Of a stretch of 64,000 nucleotides of DNA, positions 8,237-18,661 are shown in pieces. The DNA comes from an uncultured Bacteroidales bacterium (GTDB taxonomy: Bacteria > Bacteroidota > Bacteroidia > Bacteroidales > FEN-979). Under the pieces are notes generated by a model that worked only from the letters and a program-made list of their open reading frames with translations, had not been told where the DNA came from and searched no databases. The stretch is taken from NCBI GenBank assembly GCA_903875045.1, contig CAIQUS010000017.1:1-64000 (forward strand), written 5' to 3'. A program made the position numbers and the translations under genes. How positions within the stretch are numbered: the first letter of the stretch is position 1; every line of letters begins with the position of its first letter.

Positions 8237-10420
8237 ATGGAAAACAGAGAAAAGATCGAGGAACACGAAGGAAGCCAAAGCCCTGTTCACTTTGCCGATA
8301 TTTTCGACATCGGCAACATTCAGCGAATACAGGATTTGTTTTCAGATGCGACTGGTGTAGCTTCAGTTATTATATCACCCGATGGCACACATTTAACCCA
8401 CCCAAGTAATTTCTGCAGGTTATTCACGGATATTATTTATAAAAGTGAAAAAGGTATATCAGACTACCTCCAATTCATAGCATTTTCCGCTCGTAACGAC
8501 TCATCCGGACTGGCTGTTGTGCCCTACATGACCGGAGGATTTCTGGGTGCCACTGTTCGCATTACAGTTGATGGAACACATTTTGCCAATTGGTTAATCG
8601 GTCAGGTTCGCAATGAAGAAATGGATGAACAGCAGATGCTCCTGTACTGTGACAATATAGGGGCAGGCAGAGATGAATTTTCAATGGCGCTGAAGGAAGT
8701 CCCGGTAATGTCAGTTCAGCAGTTTAACAAAGTGTCGCAAATGTTGAATGCATTTGCCGGCGAACTATCGGAAAAAGCCTATAATGCTTTACAACTTAAG
8801 TTACAGATCGGAGAACGTCAGAAAGCAAATGAACTGTTATTTGCACTCCAAAATGAAAGATTGTTGCTCCGTACCTTGATCGATAATATTCCTGATTCGA
8901 TATATTCCAAAGATTTGGCGTGTCGCAAAACACTTGTTAACCTGGCTGAGTTAGGTTACCTTGGAGCAAATTCAGAGGCGGAAGTTTTAGGTAAGAATGA
9001 TTTTGATTTTTATCCGAAGGAGCTCGCTGAAAAATTTTTTGCGGATGACCAGTTGGTGATGCAATCTGGTAAGCCAGTGATTAACAGGGAAGAATACGTA
9101 CTCGACGGCCAAGGTCAGAAACGATGGTTGCTATCTTCCAAACTTCCGCTCCGTGACAAGGATAACCAGATAATCGGGTTGGTTGGAATTGGCCGTGATA
9201 TTACTGAACGCAAGCAGGTTGAGGAGAAACTTGTCATCGCCAGGGAAAAAACCGAAGAAGGCAATCAGTTGAAAACAGCTTTTCTGAAAAATATTGCACA
9301 TGAAATACGGACCCCTTTCAGCGGAATACTCGGGTTCCTGTCGATCCTGCAAACGGAGGGCCTGACCGGCAATGAAAGGGACGAGTATCTCAGCATTATC
9401 AGCCAGAGTTCCAATCGGCTCATGCATACCATCAGCGATATCGTTGAAATATCGCAAATTGAAACAGGTCAGGTGAAATTAATTTTAGCCGAAACCAACA
9501 TCCAGGGCCTTTTAGATCAATTGTTTGTAAGCTTTACGCCAGAGGTCGAAAGCAAAGGGCTTCAATTAAATGTTAACAATGAGTTATCGGATAAAATAGA
9601 ACGTATATATACTGATGGTGTAAAACTTCATACCATTCTCTCTAATCTGTTGGGAAATGCTGTAAAATTTACAAAAACAGGATCAATCGATTTGAATTGT
9701 AAACTGAAAATTACAAATAATGCCGGAGATGATACAGGGCCGATCGAACCTGCAGAACTGGAGTTTACCGTAACGGATAGCGGAATTGGGATTCCTGCAT
9801 ATAAGCTAGAGCGTGTATTTGAACAGTTTATGCAGGCTGATGTGTCTAATACCAGGCAGTATGAAGGTTCAGGTTTGGGCCTTTCCATAGCAAAAGCTTA
9901 TGTGGAAATGCTCGGAGGCAGAATTTGGGTTAACAGTGAGGAAGGAATGGGAAGTGTTTTTGGTTTTACCCTGCCCATGAAGGATCGGCCAGATGAGCAA
10001 ATTGTTCATCGAAATGCCGATACAGCCAATGTTTCCGGAAGTCAGATAAAATCTCTGAAAATACTTATAGCCGAAGACGATGAGGGATCTGCTTACCTGA
10101 TTACCATGGCAGTTAAAATGTTTGGCAAAGAGGTGATAAGGGTGAAAACAGGGGTTGAAGCTGTTGAGGCTTGCCGTAACAATGCTGATATCGATTTGGT
10201 GATGATGGATATAAAAATGCCTGATATGGATGGAGATGAGGCTGCCCGACAAATCCGTCAATTTAATAAAGATGTGGTAATCATTGCACAAACAGCTTAT
10301 GCAATGACTGTTGACCGGCAAATGGCCATCGATGCCGGATGCAATGATTATATTACAAAACCTATTAAAAAAGATAATTTGGTGGTGATGGTGCATAACT
10401 ACTTTAAAAAACAGGAATAG
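8237..10420 (+). CDS. PocR-PAS hybrid sensor histidine kinase with C-terminal receiver domain
   Basis: PocR-like N-term; PAS; AFLKNIAHEIRTPFSGI (HisKA); HATPase GSGLGLSIAKAYV; REC MMDIKMPDMDGDEA. Confidence 0.9.
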   Translation: MENREKIEEHEGSQSPVHFADIFDIGNIQRIQDLFSDATGVASVIISPDGTHLTHPSNFCRLFTDIIYKSEKGISDYLQFIAFSARNDSSGLAVVPYMTGGFLGATVRITVDGTHFANWLIGQVRNEEMDEQQMLLYCDNIGAGRDEFSMALKEVPVMSVQQFNKVSQMLNAFAGELSEKAYNALQLKLQIGERQKANELLFALQNERLLLRTLIDNIPDSIYSKDLACRKTLVNLAELGYLGANSEAEVLGKNDFDFYPKELAEKFFADDQLVMQSGKPVINREEYVLDGQGQKRWLLSSKLPLRDKDNQIIGLVGIGRDITERKQVEEKLVIAREKTEEGNQLKTAFLKNIAHEIRTPFSGILGFLSILQTEGLTGNERDEYLSIISQSSNRLMHTISDIVEISQIETGQVKLILAETNIQGLLDQLFVSFTPEVESKGLQLNVNNELSDKIERIYTDGVKLHTILSNLLGNAVKFTKTGSIDLNCKLKITNNAGDDTGPIEPAELEFTVTDSGIGIPAYKLERVFEQFMQADVSNTRQYEGSGLGLSIAKAYVEMLGGRIWVNSEEGMGSVFGFTLPMKDRPDEQIVHRNADTANVSGSQIKSLKILIAEDDEGSAYLITMAVKMFGKEVIRVKTGVEAVEACRNNADIDLVMMDIKMPDMDGDEAARQIRQFNKDVVIIAQTAYAMTVDRQMAIDAGCNDYITKPIKKDNLVVMVHNYFKKQE

Positions 10421-10540
10421 GAAAAATAATGCCTCCCTTCTCATTCTTCTATTGCGATACCTTTTATGAACAGATATGAACTGGTGCTCAAACTACAAGA
10501 GGAAAGACCGGGGGAAAGGGTTCCCCATTACATATCAATA

Positions 10541-13500
10541 ATGCGCCGTTTTTTTACACTTGTCGGGTTACTCATTTGTCTGACCACAGCCTCTCAGGAA
10601 ACCAACCACTGGCCTGACCGGTTCTTCAAAGGATACATGAAATCAATAAAAGGTGGTGGGTTTCAATACCATTCCCCCCAGCCGGATGTGGTTTCTTCTT
10701 TGCTGGTTCGCTCAATTGATTCAGCCCAATATATTGAGTGGGAAACAGAACCCATCCCGGTTAATTATTCTCAAAAAGAGGTGAACCTCATCTGGATTTT
10801 TGGTATCGATGCCAATTCTGATAGCCACGCTTTCAAGGTATATGTAAATGGGAAATACTGTCTGACTTTCTCCAATCCGGTTACCTCAGAAATAAATTCA
10901 TGGCGGGTTAACGGAATCAATGGCTGCTGGTTGCTTTTCAGGACAACCATGCTTGATAAATATGGTGATTGCATGGGTTATGCACAACTCAACCTCCCTG
11001 TTTCCCTTGTTAACAGGGGTAAACCTCAGAATATCCGTATTGTTGGCGAATCAAAGGAAAGCCGCTCCTGGTATATGACTTTTGAAGCAGGGGTGACTGA
11101 AAAACTGACTATTTCACAGGTTCCGGCTCTGGTCAGGGGCGAACGCTGGAATGCCATGCCTGTATTATTCCAATTTGTTCACATTGGTGAGCCTGTAAAG
11201 GGTACACTCCAGATTGCGGGAATACCTGAAAAATCATTCACGCTCGAAACCGGCTTCAATGAAGTTGAAATGTTACTTCCTGAGGATACACCTTTAGGAG
11301 ACCATTCGGCAATGATTGCCATTCAGGGAGAGAAATCAATTAACCGGAATTTCACCATTTCACCATTTCGCCATTTCACCATCTACCTTGTTCAGCACAC
11401 CCATACCGATATTGGCTACACCCGTCCGCAAACTGAGATTCTGCCCGACCATCTGAGGTACATCGATTATGCCCTCGATTTTTGCGATCAAACCGATTCT
11501 CTTTCTGATGATGCCCGTTTCCGCTGGACCTGCGAAACATCATGGGCAATACGGGAATACCTGGAAACAAGGCCGGTATATCAGATCGAGCGTTTAAAAA
11601 AACGTGTAAACGAAGGAAGAATTGAACTTACAGGCTTGTTCCTGAACGCCTCCGATCTGGCTGATGAAACAATGATTGCAGCCACACTGCAGCCTTTACG
11701 GGCATTTCGCAAACTTGGTTTTCCTGTGAAATCAGCAATGCAAAGTGATATAAATGGCGTTCCATGGTGCCTGACCGATTATTTGCCCGGTGCCGGAATT
11801 GAATTTCTGAATATGGCTCAGAACACTCACAGGGCCGACAAACCATTCAACAAACCCACCACGTTCTGGTGGGAATCCCCCTCCGGGAACCGTATACTTG
11901 TTAACAGGCCTGAACATTACATGTGGGCCAACAGCCTGGGAATCCTAAGCAGCACCCAAACCTTCGGAAAGGCATTGTTTCAACACTTGCTTGATATTAC
12001 AGCAAAAGGATATCCGTTTGACCGCTATGCCATCCAGTTCAGCGGCTATCTCACCGATAATTCTCCTCCATCCACCACTGCATGCAAACTGGTGGAAGCA
12101 TGGGACAAGACCTACGTATGGCCAAAATTGAGGTTGGCTACCATTTCAGAGTTTATGGATTACATGAAGAAAAATCATGCACAGGAATTGCCGGTTATCC
12201 GGGGTGCCTGGCCGGATTGGTGGATGGACGGTTTTGGCTCTGCCGCCATGCAAACAGCTTATGCACGGCTGGCTCATGCCGATTATATTGCAAACGAAGG
12301 TTTAATGACCATGTCTGCAATAATGGGAGTCAAACCGAATGACCATATACGGGAATTACAGACGCAGATTACAGATGAAATTGCATTCTATGATGAACAT
12401 ACTTTCGGCGCAGCGGAAAGTATCACCGATCCGCTATGCGAGAACAGCATGGTTCAACTGGGGCAAAAAGAAGCCTACGTGTGGAGTGCCGTGAAGAAAA
12501 ACCGTATCCTTCGTGAGGAGGTGATGGGACAGGTGCAGCCCTTTATCCCGAAATCGGATGTGCCGACTATTGCCATTTTCAATACACTTAATTGGATTCG
12601 TTCGGGAAATACCATGGTGTATATTGATCATCAGATACTTCCCAAAGATAAAAAAATCCGGATCCTCGATGTTGATGGACATTCAGTGCCAATCCAATCT
12701 GTTTCTACCCGTGAGGAGGGTACCTGGTGGATGCTTAATGTACAGGATGTACCGGCGATGGGGTTTCGCGTTTATCGTATTATTGTCGACAAGGAATTGC
12801 CTGATGTCAGGAAAGATATAGCCTTCAGTGGTTTACTCGAAAATGATTATTATCGGTTGACTGTAAATGTTAATGATGGTAAAATCATCGGCTTTTATGA
12901 CAAAACATGGCAAAAAGAACTGGTAGACGATAAAGCACCCTACTCGACAGGAGAATTTATTTATGAGCGCCTTGGCAGGAATCGCGGGCAACTTGAACAG
13001 CGACGGCTTGACGAATTTTCACGCAAAACCTGGAAGGATATAAAGGTGACCGATGTTAATCATGGACCTGTCTGGCAAAGCATCACCCTTTCCGGCCGGC
13101 TGGATGAATGTGCCGATCCTTCCGGGATACGCTGTGAAATCAGGCTTTACAACCATGAGAAAAAAGTCGAATTCTTATATTCGATGAAGAAGCTTCCTGT
13201 GACTGATCCCGAAGGTGTATATGTGGCATTCCCATTCAAACTGAATCAAAGTCACCATGTTGTTGAGGTGGCCGGCGGGACCATGATCCCGGGAAAGGAA
13301 CAGATAGAAGGATCAGCCTCCGACTGGACCGGAATACAGAATTTTGTCTCCTTGCGCAACGATAGCGGACAAATTATCGTGGTTTCTCCTGAAATTCCTT
13401 TGGTTCAGCTGGGAGACATCAACCTGGGTAAGTTTTACAGGGTTGGCAATCCCGTCCAAAGCAACTCTCGGACAGAAAATTCCATTGCTCCAGGCTCATT

Positions 13501-14083
13501 TCCAAAGGTAGATGAAGGGTTGCCTTATCCGGCATCAGGGTATGTGTTTTCCTGGGTGCTGAACAACTACTGGACAACAAATTTTCTTGCAAGTCAGAAG
13601 GGGGAACTTAAATGGACCTATCAGATTTCCTCTATGCCCAATCCATCAAACACTCTTGCCACCCGTTTCGGGATGGAAAACCGAATCCCCTTTCTCTACA
13701 GGGTATTTCCCGCATCAGCCAAACCAGATTCGATTTTGCTCCCACAATCTTTTTTTTCAAGTACTGATAACCGCCTGGCGCTGATATCTGCACATCCATC
13801 TGCCAATGGTAAAGGAATCGTGCTGCAATTTCGTGAAACATCCGGACGCCCCGATTCAATCCCGGTTGAAAATCTGGCGCTGTCATCAATTACACTTGCG
13901 TCAGCTGTTGGTGCAGTTTCTGCAACGGAAGTGAATGTGCTGGAGGAGCCGATCCGTCAAATCTGGAGACAGGAGTTGCCACCCATTTCGCCCTACAATG
14001 GGTATTGGCTGACATTCAGGCCATTTGAGACAAAATTTTTGTTTCTTGAATTACCTTTCCGCCAGGGTGACGAAACGAAATAG
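10541..14083 (+). CDS. Secreted glycoside hydrolase family 38-like (alpha-mannosidase-like) protein
   Basis: Signal peptide MRRFFTLVGLLICLTTA; YLVQHTHTDIGYTRPQTE; ORF opens at 10466 but 10541 fits the signal peptide. Confidence 0.8.
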   Translation: MRRFFTLVGLLICLTTASQETNHWPDRFFKGYMKSIKGGGFQYHSPQPDVVSSLLVRSIDSAQYIEWETEPIPVNYSQKEVNLIWIFGIDANSDSHAFKVYVNGKYCLTFSNPVTSEINSWRVNGINGCWLLFRTTMLDKYGDCMGYAQLNLPVSLVNRGKPQNIRIVGESKESRSWYMTFEAGVTEKLTISQVPALVRGERWNAMPVLFQFVHIGEPVKGTLQIAGIPEKSFTLETGFNEVEMLLPEDTPLGDHSAMIAIQGEKSINRNFTISPFRHFTIYLVQHTHTDIGYTRPQTEILPDHLRYIDYALDFCDQTDSLSDDARFRWTCETSWAIREYLETRPVYQIERLKKRVNEGRIELTGLFLNASDLADETMIAATLQPLRAFRKLGFPVKSAMQSDINGVPWCLTDYLPGAGIEFLNMAQNTHRADKPFNKPTTFWWESPSGNRILVNRPEHYMWANSLGILSSTQTFGKALFQHLLDITAKGYPFDRYAIQFSGYLTDNSPPSTTACKLVEAWDKTYVWPKLRLATISEFMDYMKKNHAQELPVIRGAWPDWWMDGFGSAAMQTAYARLAHADYIANEGLMTMSAIMGVKPNDHIRELQTQITDEIAFYDEHTFGAAESITDPLCENSMVQLGQKEAYVWSAVKKNRILREEVMGQVQPFIPKSDVPTIAIFNTLNWIRSGNTMVYIDHQILPKDKKIRILDVDGHSVPIQSVSTREEGTWWMLNVQDVPAMGFRVYRIIVDKELPDVRKDIAFSGLLENDYYRLTVNVNDGKIIGFYDKTWQKELVDDKAPYSTGEFIYERLGRNRGQLEQRRLDEFSRKTWKDIKVTDVNHGPVWQSITLSGRLDECADPSGIRCEIRLYNHEKKVEFLYSMKKLPVTDPEGVYVAFPFKLNQSHHVVEVAGGTMIPGKEQIEGSASDWTGIQNFVSLRNDSGQIIVVSPEIPLVQLGDINLGKFYRVGNPVQSNSRTENSIAPGSFPKVDEGLPYPASGYVFSWVLNNYWTTNFLASQKGELKWTYQISSMPNPSNTLATRFGMENRIPFLYRVFPASAKPDSILLPQSFFSSTDNRLALISAHPSANGKGIVLQFRETSGRPDSIPVENLALSSITLASAVGAVSATEVNVLEEPIRQIWRQELPPISPYNGYWLTFRPFETKFLFLELPFRQGDETK
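11350..11381. repeat. In-CDS octamer tandem array (TTTCACCA)x4 with one TTTCGCCA variant
   Basis: tttcacca tttcacca tttcgcca tttcacca inside the GH38 ORF, encoding ..FTISPFRHFTI.. Confidence 0.95.
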
Positions 14084-14138
14084 TCAGGGTTTTAAGAAGA
14101 CCAGGGTTCCCGGCATGCCCGATTTTCCAGGTTTTCGT

Positions 14139-14249
14139 TCAGGTCCTGCAGATTTTGTACCTTTGGAAAAAAAACATGGGACTGGTCATGATTCCAATGG
14201 CACATACAACCAGGGTTAATCCCATGATTCCGAATATTGCAACTTCCAT
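14139..14249 (-). other. Possible small ORF (36 aa) for a single-TM peptide, not in the supplied ORF track
   Basis: Reads MEVAIFGIMGLTLVVCAIGIMTSPMFFFQRYKICRT*; hydrophobic core plus basic tail; no clear RBS. Confidence 0.25.
14158..14165 (+). promoter_or_regulatory. Candidate -7 element TACCTTTG upstream of carA
   Basis: Matches TAnnTTTG, about 105 bp upstream of the ATG. Confidence 0.4.
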
Positions 14250-14270
14250 TGTTAAATTGAATACGGTTTC

Positions 14271-15404
14271 ATGCCACAACTGATATTGGATGACGGAACC
14301 CGGTTTACGGGTCAATCTTTTGGAGCAAAAGTAGCAGCAGCCGGTGAAGTGGTTTTCAATACGGCCATGACCGGCTACCCCGAAAGCCTTACAGATCCTT
14401 CGTATAAAGGCCAGATACTGGTTTTAACATATCCGCTCATTGGAAATTATGGTGTACCAGGTAGCGCAATCAGGGAGCAGCTTTCAAAATATTTCGAGTC
14501 CGACCAGGTCCATATTTCGGGTTTGGTGGTGGCGAGTTATACAGCAGATTACAACCACTGGAATGCGCTGGAGAGTTTGTCCGACTGGTTAAAGGAACAT
14601 AACGTTCCCGGCATTTGCGGAATTGATACCCGCGCGGTGACCAAATTGTTGCGCGAACGGGGAACCATGCTGGGCAAACTGGTGCAAACCGATTCTTCCG
14701 AAATCGAATTGTATGATCCTAACCAGGAAAATCTTGTCAGCCTTGTGAGTTGCAGACAGCCTTTGATCTATACACGCGACAGCCTTGATACCGGAAGTGA
14801 CGGCAGCCGGATTCCAGGAAGTCAACCCGGATCAGACGATTTACGGATCATGCTGGTTGATTGCGGCGTGAAAAATAATATCATACGGTGTTTGATAAAC
14901 CTGGGTGCAACAGTGATCAGAGTGCCGTGGGACCACGATTTTACCAGAGAAGACTACGATGGGTTGGTGATTTCAAACGGCCCGGGCGACCCGCAGAAAT
15001 GTCTGCCCACCATCAGCCATTTGCAGAAGGCCATTCAGCAGGATCGGCCTGTTTTTGGGATTTGCCTGGGGAACCAGTTGCTTTCATTGGCCGGAGGCGC
15101 TACAACCTATAAATTGAAATATGGCCACCGCGGATACAATCAGCCTGTGTTACGTGTGGGTACAAACCGGGCATATATCACCTCTCAGAATCATGGCTTT
15201 GCTGTTGACGATTCAACCCTGGGGGCAGACTGGGAACCATTTTTTATCAATCTCAATGATCATACCAACGAGGGGATCCGTCACAAAACCAAACCTTTTT
15301 TCTCAACACAGTTTCATCCGGAGGCTTCCGGGGGGCCAACCGATACGCGGTTTTTATTCAACGATTTTATTGACTTGGTCAGGAATAATAAATCAGGAAG
15401 GTAA
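14271..15404 (+). CDS. carA: Carbamoyl-phosphate synthase small subunit
   Basis: FNTAMTGYPESLTDPSYKGQILVLTYPLIGNYGVP; GICLGNQLL glutaminase. Confidence 0.97.
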   Translation: MPQLILDDGTRFTGQSFGAKVAAAGEVVFNTAMTGYPESLTDPSYKGQILVLTYPLIGNYGVPGSAIREQLSKYFESDQVHISGLVVASYTADYNHWNALESLSDWLKEHNVPGICGIDTRAVTKLLRERGTMLGKLVQTDSSEIELYDPNQENLVSLVSCRQPLIYTRDSLDTGSDGSRIPGSQPGSDDLRIMLVDCGVKNNIIRCLINLGATVIRVPWDHDFTREDYDGLVISNGPGDPQKCLPTISHLQKAIQQDRPVFGICLGNQLLSLAGGATTYKLKYGHRGYNQPVLRVGTNRAYITSQNHGFAVDDSTLGADWEPFFINLNDHTNEGIRHKTKPFFSTQFHPEASGGPTDTRFLFNDFIDLVRNNKSGR

Positions 15405-18400
15405 ATGATCCACAATATCAAAAAAGTTCTCGTGCTGGGTTCCGGCGCGCTCAAAATCGGGGAGGCCGGAGAGTTTGATTATTCCGGATCACAGGCCCTG
15501 AAAGCACTGAAAGAAGAGGGAATTGTTACAATTCTTATCAACCCGAACATTGCCACCATTCAAACATCTGAAGAAATTGCCGATAAAGTTTATTTTCTCC
15601 CTGTTACACCCCAGTTTGTTGAAAAGGTTATAGAAAAGGAGCGCCCCGATGGAATTCTGCTGGCTTTCGGTGGGCAAACTGCACTGAATTGCGGTGTTGC
15701 CTTGTTTAAAGCCGGAATTCTCGAAAAACATCAGGTAAAGGTTCTCGGAACACCGGTGGAAACAATTATTAAGACCGAAGACCGGGACCTGTTTTCAAAA
15801 ATGCTCCACGACATCGAAGTTGGTACGCCAAAAAGTTTTGCTGTAACCAGTATTCCGGCTGCCGAAACTGCCGCCAGGGCAATTGGTTACCCGGTGATTA
15901 TCCGTGCCGCATATACGCTTGGCGGGCAGGGGAGTGGTTTCTGTGCAAATAAAGAAGAGCTTGAGGTGCTCGCCGCCAATGCTTTTTCCTATTCAGGTCA
16001 AATACTTGTGGAGGAATCCCTAAAAGGCTGGAAAGAGATTGAATACGAAGTGGTACGCGACCGGTACGACAACTGCATCACCGTTTGCAACATGGAAAAC
16101 TTCGATCCGCTGGGGATCCATACAGGGGAAAGTATTGTGGTTGCCCCGTCGCAAACGCTTACCAATATTGAATACTACAAGCTCCGAGAGCTTTCAATAA
16201 AGGTCATCCGCCACCTTGGCATCATTGGCGAATGCAATATCCAGTATGCACTCAACCCCGAATCGGAAGATTACCGCGTAATTGAAGTCAATGCCCGGCT
16301 TTCAAGATCTTCAGCCCTTGCTTCCAAGGCAACCGGTTATCCGCTGGCCTTCGTTGCAGCCAAACTTGCGCTGGGCTATGGATTGCATGAGCTGAAAAAT
16401 TCTGTGACCAAAGTAACCACTGCCTGTTTCGAGCCTTCCCTGGATTATATTGTTTGCAAGATTCCGCGATGGGACCTTAGTAAGTTCACCGGGGTATCAA
16501 AGCAGATTGGCTCCAGCATGAAAAGTGTGGGTGAAATCATGTCCATCGGACGTACTTTCGAAGAGGCCATTCAAAAAGGATTAAGGATGATCGGTCAGGG
16601 CATGCACGGCTTCATCGGGAACAAGGAACTCCTGGTCGAAAACATCGAACAGGAGCTTGCCAATCCAACCGATACACGCATTTTTGTCATCGCACAGGCC
16701 TTTGCCGAAGGATATTCCGTTGACCGTATCTGGAAACTGACCCGCATTGACAAATGGTTTTTATACCGGTTGAAAAATATTTATGATACCGGGCTTGTGC
16801 TGGTAGAAATCAATGAACTCGCCTCAATCCCGTATGATTTGCTCCGTGATTCAAAACGCCAGGGCTTTTCTGATTTTCAGTTAGCCCGTCTGGTTGGCAA
16901 ACACGAAAAAAATGAAATCGAGCACGATATGCTGGTCATGCGTTCGTATCGGAAATCATTGGGTATTTTGCCCAGTGTGAAAAGCATCGACACCCTTGCG
17001 GCGGAATATCCCGCACAAACAAATTACCTTTACCTTACCTACAATGGCGATGAACACGATGTGACTTTTTCAAACGACCGGTTGTCGGTGATTGTCCTCG
17101 GATCAGGCGCATACCGCATTGGCAGTTCCGTCGAATTTGACTGGTGCAGCGTAAACACATTAAACACCGTTAAATCTGCAGGTTTCAGGTCCGTGATGAT
17201 CAATTACAATCCTGAAACTGTCAGTACAGATTACGACATCTGCGACCGTCTCTATTTTGATGAACTCTCTTTTGAACGGGTCATGGACATTGTTGAATTA
17301 GAAAATCCAAAAGGTGTGGTTGTCTCCATGGGTGGACAAATTCCAAACAACCTGGCCATGAGGTTGCACAAGCAACAGGTCCCCATTCTGGGAACTTCAC
17401 CGGTTGACATTGACAATGCCGAAGACCGTCACAAGTTTTCTTCGATGCTCGACCAACTTGATATTGATCAGCCAAGGTGGCAGGAGATGACAAATCTGGA
17501 GGATATTTATGAATTTGCTGCTCAGGTTGGATTTCCCCTGCTGATCCGTCCATCTTATGTTCTTTCGGGTGCAGCCATGAATGTCGTATCGAATAATAGT
17601 GAACTTGAATATTTTTTGACCCTTGCCGCCAATGTTTCCAAGGATCATCCTGTTGTTGTTTCCGAATTTATTCAGGAGGCCAAGGAAGTCGAGATGGACG
17701 CCGTGGCGAAAAACGGTGAAATTGTTGCCTATGCCATTTCTGAGCACGTTGAATTTGCAGGGGTTCATTCCGGCGATGCCACAATTGTCTTTCCTCCTCA
17801 GAAGATCTATGTGGAAACAATCCGGAAGATCAAACGGGTGGCACGTGAAATATCACGTTCACTCAATATTTCGGGGCCGTTCAATATTCAGTTTCTGGCC
17901 AAAGATAATGATATTAAGGTGATTGAGTGTAACCTGCGGGCCTCCAGGAGTTTTCCGTTTGTTTCGAAAGTGTTGAAAATCAATTTTATCGATATTGCGA
18001 CACGGATCATGCTGGGAATTCCTTTTACCAAGCCGGACAAGTCAATGTTCGATATAGATTATATCGGGATCAAGGCACCCCAGTTTTCCTTTTCGCGCCT
18101 TCAAAAAGCCGATCCGGTGTTAGGTGTTGATATGGCCTCTACCGGCGAAGTAGGCTGCATCGGGGAATCCTTTTATGAAGCCATCCTCAAAGCCATGCTT
18201 TCTGTCGGATACAGGATCCCCCGGAAAAATATCATGATTTCTTCAGGCCCCACCAGATCAAAGACAGTGTTGCTCGAATGTTGTCATCAATTGCACCAGA
18301 AAAATTTTTCAATCTTTGCCACACCCGGAACGGCTGAATTTCTTTCCTCAAATGGCATTCCGTCTACAATTCTTCATTGGCCCGATGAAGAAGCCAGCCC

Positions 18401-18623
18401 GAATGTGCTGGAATATTTGAAGAACAGACGCATCGACTTGGTAGTCAATATCCCGAAAAATCTCTCCAAGCATGAGTTGGATAACGATTATTCGATCCGC
18501 AGGTCTGCAGTTGATTATAACATACCGTTGATCACCAATCCCAATCTTGCTGCGGCTTTCATCATGGCCTTCTGCAAAATTAAACCCGGCGAAATTGAAA
18601 TCAGAAGCTGGGATGAATATTAA
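15405..18623 (+). CDS. carB: Carbamoyl-phosphate synthase large subunit
   Basis: KVLVLGSGALKIGEAGEFDYSGSQALKAL; two ATP-grasp halves. Confidence 0.97.
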   Translation: MIHNIKKVLVLGSGALKIGEAGEFDYSGSQALKALKEEGIVTILINPNIATIQTSEEIADKVYFLPVTPQFVEKVIEKERPDGILLAFGGQTALNCGVALFKAGILEKHQVKVLGTPVETIIKTEDRDLFSKMLHDIEVGTPKSFAVTSIPAAETAARAIGYPVIIRAAYTLGGQGSGFCANKEELEVLAANAFSYSGQILVEESLKGWKEIEYEVVRDRYDNCITVCNMENFDPLGIHTGESIVVAPSQTLTNIEYYKLRELSIKVIRHLGIIGECNIQYALNPESEDYRVIEVNARLSRSSALASKATGYPLAFVAAKLALGYGLHELKNSVTKVTTACFEPSLDYIVCKIPRWDLSKFTGVSKQIGSSMKSVGEIMSIGRTFEEAIQKGLRMIGQGMHGFIGNKELLVENIEQELANPTDTRIFVIAQAFAEGYSVDRIWKLTRIDKWFLYRLKNIYDTGLVLVEINELASIPYDLLRDSKRQGFSDFQLARLVGKHEKNEIEHDMLVMRSYRKSLGILPSVKSIDTLAAEYPAQTNYLYLTYNGDEHDVTFSNDRLSVIVLGSGAYRIGSSVEFDWCSVNTLNTVKSAGFRSVMINYNPETVSTDYDICDRLYFDELSFERVMDIVELENPKGVVVSMGGQIPNNLAMRLHKQQVPILGTSPVDIDNAEDRHKFSSMLDQLDIDQPRWQEMTNLEDIYEFAAQVGFPLLIRPSYVLSGAAMNVVSNNSELEYFLTLAANVSKDHPVVVSEFIQEAKEVEMDAVAKNGEIVAYAISEHVEFAGVHSGDATIVFPPQKIYVETIRKIKRVAREISRSLNISGPFNIQFLAKDNDIKVIECNLRASRSFPFVSKVLKINFIDIATRIMLGIPFTKPDKSMFDIDYIGIKAPQFSFSRLQKADPVLGVDMASTGEVGCIGESFYEAILKAMLSVGYRIPRKNIMISSGPTRSKTVLLECCHQLHQKNFSIFATPGTAEFLSSNGIPSTILHWPDEEASPNVLEYLKNRRIDLVVNIPKNLSKHELDNDYSIRRSAVDYNIPLITNPNLAAAFIMAFCKIKPGEIEIRSWDEY

Positions 18624-18661
18624 AGTCAAAGAACCAACATTTACTGCTCAAATTCAACCAA

